A stretch of 17,842 nt of DNA from Deltaproteobacteria bacterium (GTDB taxonomy: Bacteria > Desulfobacterota > JAFDIG01): assembly GCA_019308145.1 (NCBI GenBank), contig JAFDIG010000026.1, positions 1-17,842 of the forward strand, read 5' to 3'. Both the position numbers and the translations under genes were made by a program. Each line of letters starts with the position of its first letter. Position 1 is the stretch's first letter. This document shows positions 1-7,628 of this stretch, piece by piece. The notes beneath the pieces were generated by a model. It was not told the DNA's origin, made no database searches, and was given only the letters and a program-made list of their open reading frames with translations.

Positions 1-759
1 GAAGATTATGAAGAAGTAATGGGAATAAACACAAGAGAAGATTTTGCTTTAGCCCTTAAAGTAATACGAAATAGAATAAATCATTCTCATATGTTAAACG
101 GGGTTACCTTAATAGATCCAGATACTACCTATATAGATTATAGGGTTGTTATTGGTCAGGATACAACAGTATATCCTAATGTTTTTTTCCTTGGCAGAAC
201 TATAATTGGTAAAGGATGTCTTGTTGAGTCAGGGGCGAAGATTACCGACTCAGTGATTGGTGATAATGCGGTGATTAGATCACATTCAGTGATAACTGAA
301 AGTTCTATTGGCCATAATGTCTCTATAGGACCTTTTGCTCATATTCGTCCTCAATCCAAGATCTATGACCAGGTCAAAGTAGGCAATTTTGTTGAGATAA
401 AAAAGACTACCATTCATAAAGGTGCCAAAGCTGCCCATCTTACTTATCTTGGGGATAGTATTATAGGTGAAGATACAAATGTTGGAGCAGGAACAATTAC
501 TTGTAACTATGATGGATATAGCAAACATCCTACAATAATAGGAGATTCTGTATTCATAGGGAGTAATACTGAAATTATTGCTCCTGTTAAAATAGGAAAA
601 GGTGCATGGGTAGCGGCTGGAACAACGGTAACAAAGGATGTGCCTGAAAATGCTTTAGCTGTTAGTAGAGTACATCAGAAGAACATTAGAAATTGGGTAA
701 TAAAGCAAAAGAAGCTTATTGCTAAACAAAAAAGTGAAAAGCAAAAGAAGAAAAGTTAA
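1..759 (+). CDS. glmU: Bifunctional GlmU, C-terminal part (N-terminus outside window)
   Basis: GlmU makes UDP-GlcNAc: its C-terminal domain acetylates glucosamine-1-phosphate with acetyl-CoA and its N-terminal domain adds UMP. The frame is open from base 1 and reads EDYEEVMGINTRED, the typical end of the uridyltransferase domain, so the ATG at 19 is internal rather than the start. The remaining ~240 residues are a left-handed beta-helix of hexapeptide repeats. The acetyltransferase core AHLTYLGDSIIGE...NVGAGTITCNYDGY is present, including the catalytic His of the HLTYLGD motif. E. coli GlmU is 456 residues; about 252 are visible here, so roughly 200 are missing to the left. The tail is lysine-rich (KQKSEKQKKKS). 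The TAA stop is followed directly by the glmS ATG, so the two are almost certainly cotranscribed and translationally coupled. Confidence 0.96.
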   Translation, partial: EDYEEVMGINTREDFALALKVIRNRINHSHMLNGVTLIDPDTTYIDYRVVIGQDTTVYPNVFFLGRTIIGKGCLVESGAKITDSVIGDNAVIRSHSVITESSIGHNVSIGPFAHIRPQSKIYDQVKVGNFVEIKKTTIHKGAKAAHLTYLGDSIIGEDTNVGAGTITCNYDGYSKHPTIIGDSVFIGSNTEIIAPVKIGKGAWVAAGTTVTKDVPENALAVSRVHQKNIRNWVIKQKKLIAKQKSEKQKKKS

Positions 760-2586
760 ATGTGTGGCATTATAGGTTATATTGGTGAAAGAAATATTAT
801 TGATGTTTTGCTAAATGGATTAACGCATTTAGAATATAGAGGCTATGATTCTGCTGGCGTTGCTCTGTTTGATAATGATAAAGTTGTTGTTATAAGGAGT
901 GAAGGAAAACTTACAAATCTTATTGATAAGGTTAAAGGGAAAAGATTTACCGGATCAGTAGGAATAGGTCATACTCGTTGGGCTACACATGGTAAACCTT
1001 CTAACAACAATGCTCATCCTCATAAAGCAGGTGATGTGGTGGTGGTGCATAATGGCATAATAGAAAATTATCTATCATTAAAAAAAGAGCTTATTAAAAA
1101 AGGCCACAAATTTGATTCTGATACTGACACTGAAATTATTGCTCACCTTATTGAAGATTATATGCTTCAAGGTATGGATTTCCTCAAAGGAGTAAAAAAA
1201 GCTTTAAATAGGATTGATGGTTCTTATGCTTTAGGAATTATCTGTGAAAGAGAGCCTGAAATGCTTATCGCAGCCAGAAACGAAAGCCCTTTGATTGTTG
1301 GCGTTGGCAAAAATGAAGGCTTTATAGCATCAGATATACCAGCACTTCTTCCTTATACTCGCGATATGATATTTCTTGAAGATGGAGATTTAGCAGTTAT
1401 AACAAAAGAGAGGGTTGAAATAAGTAATCAAGATAAAGATATAAAACGGAAATTGGTTAATATTTCTTGGAATCAGTTGATGGCTGAAAAGGGTGGTTTT
1501 AAACATTTTATGTTAAAAGAGATATTTGAGCAACCAAGAGCTGTTACAGATACTATTAGAGGAAGATTAAACAAAGAGAATGGCAAAGTAACATTTGAGG
1601 ATTTTCCCCTTTCAAGAGGGGAGATAAAAAAACTTTCAAATATTTATATAATTGCTTGTGGTACTTCTTATCATGCTGCATTGGTTGGGAAGTTTATTAT
1701 TGAATCATTAGCCCGTATTCCTGTTATGGTTGATATTGCATCAGAGTTTAGATATAGGGATCCAATTTTTTCAAAGAATTCTCTTATGATAGGTATTTCT
1801 CAATCAGGAGAGACAGCTGATACCCTTGGGGCAATACGTGAAACCAAAAAAAGAGGGATTAAACTTCTCTCTATAACAAATGTAGTAAATTCATCTATCG
1901 CAAGGGAATCAGATGGGGTTATCTATACATATGCTGGGCCTGAAATAAGTGTTGCTTCTACAAAGGCTTTTTCAACCCAAATCACTGTTTTACTTCTTAT
2001 TGCTCTTTTCTTAGCTTATCATAGAACTGGATTCTCAGATTCTTTTTATATGGATATCATAAAAGAATTTGTAAAGGCACCACATTTTATGGAAACCATC
2101 CTTAAAGATGTAGCCAGTATCGAAAAGATTGCAAGGAAATATGTAAATAAAAAGGATTTTCTTTACTTAGGAAGGGGTATACTTTTCCCAATTGCTCTTG
2201 AAGGGGCTTTAAAGCTTAAGGAGTTATCTTATGTTCATGCTGAAGGTTATCCAGCTGGAGAGATGAAGCATGGTCCTATTGCCTTAATTGATGAAGAGAT
2301 GCCAGTAGTAATTTTAGCTCCAAAGGGATATCTTTATGAAAAGATATGGAGTAACATCAAAGAGATTCAAACAAGGGATGGAAAACTTATTGCAGTGGCT
2401 TTTGAGGATGATCATAATATTGATGAGGTTGCTGACGATGTTATAAAGGTTCCCAAAACTATCTGGCCTTTAATGCCCTTGGTTTTTACTCTGCCTCTCC
2501 AATTGTTGGCATATTACATTGCTGATTTTAAAGGAACAGATGTAGACCAACCAAGAAATTTAGCTAAAAGTGTAACAGTTGAATAA
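760..2586 (+). CDS. glmS: Glutamine--fructose-6-phosphate aminotransferase (isomerizing)
   Basis: GlmS converts fructose-6-phosphate and glutamine to glucosamine-6-phosphate, the committed step of amino-sugar synthesis in the cytoplasm. The 608-residue length matches the family (E. coli 609). The start MCGIIGYIG leaves Cys2 as the N-terminal nucleophile after Met removal. The class II glutaminase domain (about 1-215) shows HTRWATHG and NGIIENY. Two SIS sugar-isomerase domains follow: CGTSYHA, ISQSGETADT and ASTKAFSTQ in the first, and EGALKLKEL, HAEGYPAGEMKHGP and the C-terminal DVDQPRNLAKSVTVE in the second. The ATG abuts the glmU stop with no gap. The purine-rich end of glmU (AAAAGAAGAAAAG) is the only possible ribosome-binding sequence, so expression probably depends on coupling. 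There is no room for a glmS ribozyme leader. A hairpin terminator follows. Confidence 0.98.
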   Translation: MCGIIGYIGERNIIDVLLNGLTHLEYRGYDSAGVALFDNDKVVVIRSEGKLTNLIDKVKGKRFTGSVGIGHTRWATHGKPSNNNAHPHKAGDVVVVHNGIIENYLSLKKELIKKGHKFDSDTDTEIIAHLIEDYMLQGMDFLKGVKKALNRIDGSYALGIICEREPEMLIAARNESPLIVGVGKNEGFIASDIPALLPYTRDMIFLEDGDLAVITKERVEISNQDKDIKRKLVNISWNQLMAEKGGFKHFMLKEIFEQPRAVTDTIRGRLNKENGKVTFEDFPLSRGEIKKLSNIYIIACGTSYHAALVGKFIIESLARIPVMVDIASEFRYRDPIFSKNSLMIGISQSGETADTLGAIRETKKRGIKLLSITNVVNSSIARESDGVIYTYAGPEISVASTKAFSTQITVLLLIALFLAYHRTGFSDSFYMDIIKEFVKAPHFMETILKDVASIEKIARKYVNKKDFLYLGRGILFPIALEGALKLKELSYVHAEGYPAGEMKHGPIALIDEEMPVVILAPKGYLYEKIWSNIKEIQTRDGKLIAVAFEDDHNIDEVADDVIKVPKTIWPLMPLVFTLPLQLLAYYIADFKGTDVDQPRNLAKSVTVE

Positions 2587-2618
2587 AAACCCTTACCATA
2601 AAACCTAAAAGATTGATA

Positions 2619-2650
2619 AGAAGGGGTAATACCCCTTTTGTTTTTTGAGA
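2619..2650 (+). terminator. Rho-independent terminator after glmS
   Basis: Stem AAGGGG (2621-2626) pairs with CCCCTT (2632-2637) across the loop TAATA and can extend by A-T and G-T pairs at the base. It is followed by TTGTTTTTT. It lies 35 bp past the glmS stop and separates the glmU-glmS unit from the helicase gene. Confidence 0.85.
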
Positions 2651-2688
2651 TTTTTAAGAAAAAATTTAAAACTTTTTAAAAAATAAAG

Positions 2689-4647
2689 ATGGAACAATTT
2701 CTTAATGATTTAAATCCACCTCAAAAAGAGGCTGTAAAGAGTGTAGATGGTCCAATCCTGATTTTTGCAGGTGCTGGAAGTGGTAAAACAAGAGTGCTTA
2801 CTTACAGGATTGCCTATTTAATAAAGGAAAAAGGTATAAACCCTTTACAAATATTAGCTGTTACTTTTACCAATAAAGCCGCTGATGAAATGAAGGAACG
2901 AGTCAGAAAGATTCTCGGTTTTAACAGGGTAGAGCCTTTAATTTCAACTTTTCACTCATTTGCCCTCCGTATTTTAAGAATTCACGCAATAAAGTTAGGG
3001 TATAAGGAAAACTTTGTTATTTTTGATGAAGATGATCAAATAAAGGTTATCAAAGAATGTATGTTCATTCAAGGTATTGGAGAGAGACTGTTTACCCCTC
3101 AAACTTTACTTAAGATCATAGAAGATGCTAAAAATAGTGGTATAACTCCTGATATGTTTAACCCTGATCCTTTTAATATACCTATGAAGCAGGCTGGTGT
3201 TATTTACCATCTATATCAAGATAAGTTAAAGGAATTAAACGCAATGGATTTTGGAGATCTTATCCTAAATAATATAATCCTTTTTGAACGATATCCAGAT
3301 ATTCTTAAAACTTATCAAGAACGTTTTAGATATGTTTTGGTGGATGAATATCAGGATACAAACGCTGCTCAATACACGCTTATTCAGCGACTCACAGCTA
3401 AACATAAAAACTTATGTGTTGTTGGGGATGATGATCAGTCTATCTATCAATGGCGAGGGGCAGATATAAGAAATATTTTACAATTTGAGCAGGATTTCCC
3501 TGGTGCTAAGATCATAAAATTAGAGCAAAATTATCGATCTACCAAGATAATACTAAACGCTGCCAATGCTATTGTAAAAAATAACAAAGGAAGGAAAAAC
3601 AAGAAGTTATGGACAGAAAATCATGAAGGAGAAGCTATTACCTGTTATATAGCAGAGAATGAATTTTTTGAGGCAAACTATGTTGCTCAAAAGATAATAG
3701 AATTAAGGGAAGAAGGCATAAATTTTCGTGATATTGCCATTTTTTATAGAATAAATGCTCAATCACGAGTATTAGAAGAGGAAATGGTTCGTTTACAAAT
3801 CCCTTATACTATTGTTGGTGGATTTAGATTTTATGAGAGAAAGGAAATAAAAGATATACTCGCATATCTTAGGGTCATTGTTAATCCTTATGATTCAATT
3901 AGCCTAAAAAGGATCATAAATACCCCTCCAAGAGGTATTGGCAAGGCCACACTAACAAAAATAGAAAATTATTCAAAATCAAAAGGTCTTTCTTTATATG
4001 ATTCAATAAAAGAAATAGTAAATAGAAAAGAGGTTGGTAATCCTATACTTAGAAGGCTTAAAGATTTTATATCATTAATAGAAAAATTTATAGAAAAAAA
4101 TAAAGATAATCCAAAAGTAAAAAAGTTATTAGAGGAGATAGCTGAAGATTCTGATTTAAAGATGAATATAAAGCAGAAAGATGAGGATAGTGAAAGTTTT
4201 AGATGGGAGAATGTTGAGGAGTTAATACGCGCAGCAGATGAATTTGATAAATCAGAGCAAGAAGGTGGTGTATCTGCTTTTTTAGATAGAATATCTTTAG
4301 TAAGCGATATTGATACCTTTGATGACAAAGAGAATAGAGTAGCGATGATGACACTTCATAGTGCAAAAGGTTTAGAGTTTCCTATTGTTTTTATTGTTGG
4401 TATGGAAGATGGACTTTTTCCTTATTACCGTAGGAAAGAGAATCTTACAGATATGGAAGAAGAGAGAAGGCTTTGCTATGTTGGGATTACCAGAGCAAAG
4501 GAGAAACTCTTCTTGAGTTTAACAAAGCAGAGATCTTTATTTGGTATAGATTGGAGGAACCCTCCTTCACCTTTTTTAAAGGAGATCCCAGATAAATTTT
4601 TATCAATTGAACTTTCTGAAAAGGATAGCTATATTGTTTATCCATAA
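2689..4647 (+). CDS. uvrD: UvrD/PcrA/Rep-family ATP-dependent 3'-5' DNA helicase
   Basis: Superfamily 1A DNA helicase that unwinds DNA in repair and at stalled replication forks. All signature motifs are present: Q-motif region LNPPQKEAV (8-16), Walker A GAGSGKT (28-34), Ia TFTNKAADEM, II VDEYQDTN, III GDDDQSIYQWRGA, IV QNYRST, V TLHSAKGLEFPIVF and VI ERRLCYVGITRAKE. At 652 residues it is shorter than typical UvrD or PcrA (about 720). It ends soon after motif VI, at PSPFLKEIPDKF plus about 15 residues, and lacks the usual long C-terminal extension. In that respect it resembles Rep, so the subfamily name is uncertain although the helicase assignment is not. The start follows a terminator and has only a weak AAAG upstream, so a promoter probably lies in 2587-2688. 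It converges on the HD-domain gene, with 43 bp between stops. Confidence 0.95.
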   Translation: MEQFLNDLNPPQKEAVKSVDGPILIFAGAGSGKTRVLTYRIAYLIKEKGINPLQILAVTFTNKAADEMKERVRKILGFNRVEPLISTFHSFALRILRIHAIKLGYKENFVIFDEDDQIKVIKECMFIQGIGERLFTPQTLLKIIEDAKNSGITPDMFNPDPFNIPMKQAGVIYHLYQDKLKELNAMDFGDLILNNIILFERYPDILKTYQERFRYVLVDEYQDTNAAQYTLIQRLTAKHKNLCVVGDDDQSIYQWRGADIRNILQFEQDFPGAKIIKLEQNYRSTKIILNAANAIVKNNKGRKNKKLWTENHEGEAITCYIAENEFFEANYVAQKIIELREEGINFRDIAIFYRINAQSRVLEEEMVRLQIPYTIVGGFRFYERKEIKDILAYLRVIVNPYDSISLKRIINTPPRGIGKATLTKIENYSKSKGLSLYDSIKEIVNRKEVGNPILRRLKDFISLIEKFIEKNKDNPKVKKLLEEIAEDSDLKMNIKQKDEDSESFRWENVEELIRAADEFDKSEQEGGVSAFLDRISLVSDIDTFDDKENRVAMMTLHSAKGLEFPIVFIVGMEDGLFPYYRRKENLTDMEEERRLCYVGITRAKEKLFLSLTKQRSLFGIDWRNPPSPFLKEIPDKFLSIELSEKDSYIVYP

Positions 4648-4690
4648 ATAAAAGGTCTTCCAAATTATAAAAACAATTTTAGATAAAACT

Positions 4691-5251
4691 TTACTCTTCA
4701 TTGAGAGAGATTAAATCGTCAGGTGAAATTTTTAGAATATTAAAGATCCTTTTTTCTAAACGAATGCTACTTTTTTCTAATTGTAACATCCTTTTTATTG
4801 TTTCATCTCTGGATCGTCCTATACGATCTCCATATCTAATTTTTAGATCTTCAAAACGTTGTTTAAGAGTAACAATTTTATCATGTTTCACTCTTTTATC
4901 TGAGTAGTTTAATATCTCTGATTCTGTTAAAGCTCCATTTCTAAAAGGATTTTTTAATATAATATGCTCTTCAATAATAGCTGCAACTTCAGGATATCCA
5001 AGGGATTTAACAAGTTTTCCTCCAGTTTTTGCATGATCTTCACCTGTTTTAAGGCTTTGCATTTTGGTTATGTCATGCAGTAAACAAGATGCCTCAAGCA
5101 ATAATAAATCTATATCTTCTCCCATTAAGTTTGCTCGTTTTGCAATAAATATTGCAACTCGTGATACAGTTTTGCTATGGCGGATTATATGAATTGGAAC
5201 TTTATATTTATTTAGGATAGTATAGCATTCTTTTTGAGTTGGTATAACCAT
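4691..5251 (-). CDS. HD-domain metal-dependent phosphohydrolase
   Basis: A 186-residue soluble protein of the HD superfamily, which uses a divalent-metal centre to hydrolyse phosphate esters, often of nucleotides. The metal ligands are visible in order: H25 in IRHSKTVSRVA, H59-D60 in CLLHDITK, later histidines at 73 (EDHAKTGG) and 96 (EEHIILKNP), and D118 in LNYSDKRVKHD. The C-terminal third (about 120-175) is a charged helix with no recognised domain. The substrate cannot be inferred. The ATG lies 2 bp after the stop of the upstream cysteine-cluster gene and has no clear Shine-Dalgarno sequence of its own, so it is probably translated by coupling. The two proteins may act in one process, but nothing in the sequence says which. 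Confidence 0.85.
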   Translation of the reverse strand: MVIPTQKECYTILNKYKVPIHIIRHSKTVSRVAIFIAKRANLMGEDIDLLLLEASCLLHDITKMQSLKTGEDHAKTGGKLVKSLGYPEVAAIIEEHIILKNPFRNGALTESEILNYSDKRVKHDKIVTLKQRFEDLKIRYGDRIGRSRDETIKRMLQLEKSSIRLEKRIFNILKISPDDLISLNEE

Positions 5252-5253
5252 AA

Positions 5254-5820
5254 TTAATCAATTGAAACTATTGCCTGCGCAATAAGTATTCTGTCATTAG
5301 GATGCCTAAGCTTTAGCTCATATTGATTAACAAAAAGACCATTTATAGTTACAAGGATCTTATTGATTGTATCCAAGTCTAATACCATCTTTTCTTCTAA
5401 TAAGAGCTTTCTATCCTTTATTTTTTTAAAATTTTTTGGGCAGTAACTGATTTTATCCTCATTCTCATCTATAAGAAGACTAAAGAGAGGATAACCTTGT
5501 GTTCTACATATAATAGGTCTATATTCATAAAGAAGACATCTCTTTTTTTCAAGCAAAGGGCATGGTCCTCGGTAATTAGGATCTTTTATGATATTAATAC
5601 ACTTATTTAAAAGTATATCCCTTTCTATCCCTCTTAAACTTTCAAATCCTTTTTTAAGATAATAAGCTTCAATTGGGAAAAGGCTAAGATGGTAATTACA
5701 ACACTCATCACAGCCTTCCTTACATTGTATATCATCTTTATATTTTTCTTTTATTTTACTCGTTATTGATTCAATGCCTTTTATTAAATTTAAATAATTA
5801 GAAAAATCTTTATTATTCAA
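5254..5820 (-). CDS. YkgJ-family cysteine-cluster protein (putative Zn/Fe-S binding)
   Basis: A 188-residue protein with the YkgJ/CxxCxxCC-type cysteine arrangement. C33, C37, C40 and C41 lie in CKEGCDECC, C87 and C95 in CPLLEKKRC, C105 in RPIICRTQGYP, and C127 in SYCPKN. The family is thought to bind zinc or an Fe-S cluster through these cysteines, but no enzymatic role is established. The initiation codon is TTG at 5820. There is no in-frame ATG near the N-terminus, and TAAGGTAGGATTA just upstream is a credible Shine-Dalgarno region. It is the first gene of a two-gene unit with the HD-domain gene. The upstream 466-bp gap probably holds its promoter, but I cannot point to a clear one on this strand. 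Confidence 0.85.
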   Translation of the reverse strand: MNNKDFSNYLNLIKGIESITSKIKEKYKDDIQCKEGCDECCNYHLSLFPIEAYYLKKGFESLRGIERDILLNKCINIIKDPNYRGPCPLLEKKRCLLYEYRPIICRTQGYPLFSLLIDENEDKISYCPKNFKKIKDRKLLLEEKMVLDLDTINKILVTINGLFVNQYELKLRHPNDRILIAQAIVSID

Positions 5821-5903
5821 TAATCCTACCTTAGAAAAGAATTTGTTCTTTTTTTATTTCTTAATAATAAATATAATGATATAATTATTTTTTTAGAAAA
5901 AAC

Positions 5904-6104
5904 TTATTTGATCAATTTCCTATTTAGTTTTTTTAGAAATCTTTGAGTAGCAACATGTTCAATAGATAAAGTGGCATCTCTTTGTTCTTTTTTAATATAT
6001 AAGCAAATACTAAAAAAAATTCCAACTAAAAATTAAGGCAAAAGAATAAAAAATATTTTCTTTATTAAATGACACAAAATAATATTGCTAAATAAAAATT
6101 TCAA
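5904..6104 (-). pseudogene. Possible relic of a small membrane-protein gene
   Basis: This minus-strand frame reads from a TTG at 6104 through a hydrophobic stretch (LIKKIFFILLP), meets one in-frame TAA at 6033-6035, and continues as FLVGIFFSICLYIKK followed by EQRDATLSIEHVATQRFLKK and a lysine-rich end. It stops at 5904-5906. The residue pattern (hydrophobic segment, then a charged helix of mixed composition) looks more like coding sequence than AT-rich noise. The part after the internal stop has no ATG, GTG or TTG to start from, so it is not an intact gene. I recognise no family. Chance open reading in AT-rich DNA is the alternative. The rest of 5821-6286 holds the promoter and inverted repeats listed separately. 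Confidence 0.25.
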
Positions 6105-6116
6105 ATTGCTATTTTT

Positions 6117-6144
6117 TTGTATTTTTTATAAATTACTATATAAT
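6117..6144 (+). promoter_or_regulatory. Candidate sigma70-type promoter for yihY
   Basis: A perfect TATAAT lies at 6139-6144, with a weak -35 TTGTAT at 6117-6122 and a 16-bp spacer. The predicted start near 6151 falls inside the 13-bp palindrome listed next and leaves a leader of about 135 nt before the yihY ATG. The region is very AT-rich, so a chance -10 match is possible. Confidence 0.4.
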
Positions 6145-6187
6145 TTAATTAGTTCGTAAAAGAAAAATGAAGTGCGAACTAATTAAA
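6144..6187. repeat. Perfect 13-bp inverted repeat; copy A of a dispersed palindromic repeat
   Basis: TTTAATTAGTTCG (6144-6156) is exactly mirrored by CGAACTAATTAAA (6175-6187) around an 18-nt loop containing TAAAAGAAAAATGAAGTG. Diverged relatives occur at 7564-7600 and 11868-11907, all three intergenic or overlapping a gene end. In the presumed yihY leader it could form a hairpin or serve as an operator. Its recurrence favours a small dispersed repeat. Confidence 0.7.
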
Positions 6188-6215
6188 ACCAAAAAAATTT
6201 GTGTTAAAGCTTGTG

Positions 6216-6238
6216 TGGTCGGGTTTTATACCCGACCA
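6216..6238. promoter_or_regulatory. Strong GC-rich hairpin upstream of yihY
   Basis: TGGTCGGGT (6216-6224) pairs perfectly with ACCCGACCA (6230-6238) over the loop TTTAT. It is the most GC-rich stem in an otherwise AT-rich gap. No T-run follows on the plus strand (TTTAACTAATT). On the minus strand a T-run appears only after about 15 nt. It is therefore not a classic terminator in either direction. It could be a leader structure, a factor-binding site, or part of the neighbouring palindromic element. Confidence 0.5.
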
Positions 6239-6247
6239 TTTAACTAA

Positions 6248-6262
6248 TTCTATTTAATAGAA
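6248..6262. repeat. Short palindrome before the yihY start
   Basis: TTCTATT, T, AATAGAA is a 7-bp inverted repeat with a 1-bp centre, 24 bp before the yihY ATG and next to AATAAAGG, the likely ribosome-binding region. The spacing would suit an operator, but a chance palindrome in AT-rich DNA is equally possible. Confidence 0.3.
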
Positions 6263-6286
6263 CTAATAAATAAAGGTAAAAAAAAT

Positions 6287-7561
6287 ATGGAGAAAAAAAA
6301 GAAATTTGGGATTGAAAAGGAATCTTTTTTGAAATTTCTTGCTATAATAAAAGAAATTTTTTATGAGTTTATAAATGACAGATGTTTGATGGTTGCTGCG
6401 TCTCTTGCATTTGTTACACTTTTATCATTAGTTCCAATCACTGTGATTTCTCTTTCTTTTCTTTCAAGATTTAAATTCTCACAAGAGAATTTTCAGGATC
6501 TAATTTTTCAATACCTTCTTCCAAGTGGACCTGTTCAAAATATTATCAAACAATTTATAAATACTTTTGCACAAAACACTACAACCTTAAGCATATTTGG
6601 AGGACTTGTTTTAGCGTTTGTTGCCGTATCTTTGCTCAATATTGTTGAAGAGGTTTTTAATAATATATGGGGAGTGAAAGGGAAAAGACGTCTTATCAGC
6701 AAATTTACATCTTTTTGGAGTATTTTGACTTTTGGTCCTCTTTTATTAGCTGTTTCATTTATGATAACTGGGATGGTTGCTAAATTGCCACTTATAGGAT
6801 CTGTTATGAAAATCCCTATAGTTGATAATCTTTTAAAGCATAGTCTACCATTTTTATTGATTGCAACAGCAATATTTTTTATGTATCGCCTCTTGCCATA
6901 TTCACATGTAAAGTTTTTACCAGCAGCTTTTGGTGCGGCTTTGGCTGCTATGTTATTCATGATTGCTCGGACTGGTTTTAGAATCTATGTTATTCATTAT
7001 GCTCATCTTGATAGGATTTATGGAATGTTAGGTGTTATACCAATGTTTCTTATTTGGCTCTATTTTTCATGGGCTCTTGTCTTGTTTGGAGCAGAGATTG
7101 CTTATACTCTTCAGCATTATCAGCCAATGGATATGTCGAAAAAAGAGCCAATTGATTTGAGTAGCAGAAATCTTGATGCTTATTATGGAATAAGAGTGGT
7201 TCTTGAGATTGCTCAAAATTTTCTTGCAGGGAATCCCCCGCTTTTAATTTACCAATTAGCAGAGAGATGGGATGTTGACCCAGAAAAGATAAAATCATTA
7301 GCAGAAAAGTTAAAAGAAGAGGATATAATATCAACTGCTAATGGTAGTCCTGAAAAATATTTACCTGCAAGGAACCCTGAAACAATAACCATAGAGGAGA
7401 TTGTCAAAACAGTTTATGGGAATCTTTTTGAGGTAGCAGAAGTCCCTGAGGATAAAATTCAAGAAGTAATTCGCTCTATGTTTGATAAAACACAAAAAGA
7501 GATGAAGGAAAACTTTGGGAATGAAACAATAAAATCACTTTTAGAAAAGATTGAACAGTAA
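6287..7561 (+). CDS. yihY: YihY/BrkB-family inner-membrane protein with C-terminal extension
   Basis: A 424-residue integral membrane protein of the YihY/BrkB family (once misannotated as RNase BN). Members are polytopic inner-membrane proteins of uncertain, possibly transport-related function. Six hydrophobic segments are visible at about 33-58, 97-120, 143-166, 183-203, 210-238 and 245-278. Family-typical features include ASLAFVTLLSLVP in the first segment, the FNNIWGVKGKR loop, and WLYFSWALVLFGAEIAY in the last. A soluble region of about 140 residues follows and contains a helix-turn-helix-like stretch (YQLAERWDVDPEKIKSLAEK and EEDIIS). Such C-terminal winged-helix-like extensions are known in many family members. 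The gene is a lone plus-strand gene in a minus-strand stretch. Its upstream gap contains three inverted repeats, and a related palindrome lies just past its stop. Confidence 0.9.
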   Translation: MEKKKKFGIEKESFLKFLAIIKEIFYEFINDRCLMVAASLAFVTLLSLVPITVISLSFLSRFKFSQENFQDLIFQYLLPSGPVQNIIKQFINTFAQNTTTLSIFGGLVLAFVAVSLLNIVEEVFNNIWGVKGKRRLISKFTSFWSILTFGPLLLAVSFMITGMVAKLPLIGSVMKIPIVDNLLKHSLPFLLIATAIFFMYRLLPYSHVKFLPAAFGAALAAMLFMIARTGFRIYVIHYAHLDRIYGMLGVIPMFLIWLYFSWALVLFGAEIAYTLQHYQPMDMSKKEPIDLSSRNLDAYYGIRVVLEIAQNFLAGNPPLLIYQLAERWDVDPEKIKSLAEKLKEEDIISTANGSPEKYLPARNPETITIEEIVKTVYGNLFEVAEVPEDKIQEVIRSMFDKTQKEMKENFGNETIKSLLEKIEQ

Positions 7562-7563
7562 AT

Positions 7564-7600
7564 TTAATCAGTTCACACTAAAAGATGAAGTGTGGATTAA
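7564..7600. repeat. Imperfect palindrome; copy B of the dispersed repeat
   Basis: TTAATC pairs with GATTAA at the ends and CACACT with AGTGTG inside, leaving AGTT unpaired on the left arm and AAAAGATGA as the loop. It begins 2 bp after the yihY stop. Shared blocks with the 6144 copy include TTAAT, AGTTC, TAAAAGA and TGAAGTG. It could also work as a weak transcription barrier between yihY and the convergent asd gene, but there is no T-run. Confidence 0.55.
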
Positions 7601-7628
7601 TAAAATCAAATATGTTCCATTTTTCGGG

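Noticed and set aside
3969..4328. Minus-strand 119-codon frame inside the helicase gene
   Set aside because: It lies fully within a well-supported helicase, is serine/phenylalanine-rich as expected for an antisense shadow, and has no motifs.
6216..6238. GGTCGGGT hairpin as an IscR-like operator
   Set aside because: The arms are in the opposite order (GTCGGGT...ACCCGAC rather than CCGACT...AGTCGG), so it does not match the iscR upstream site.
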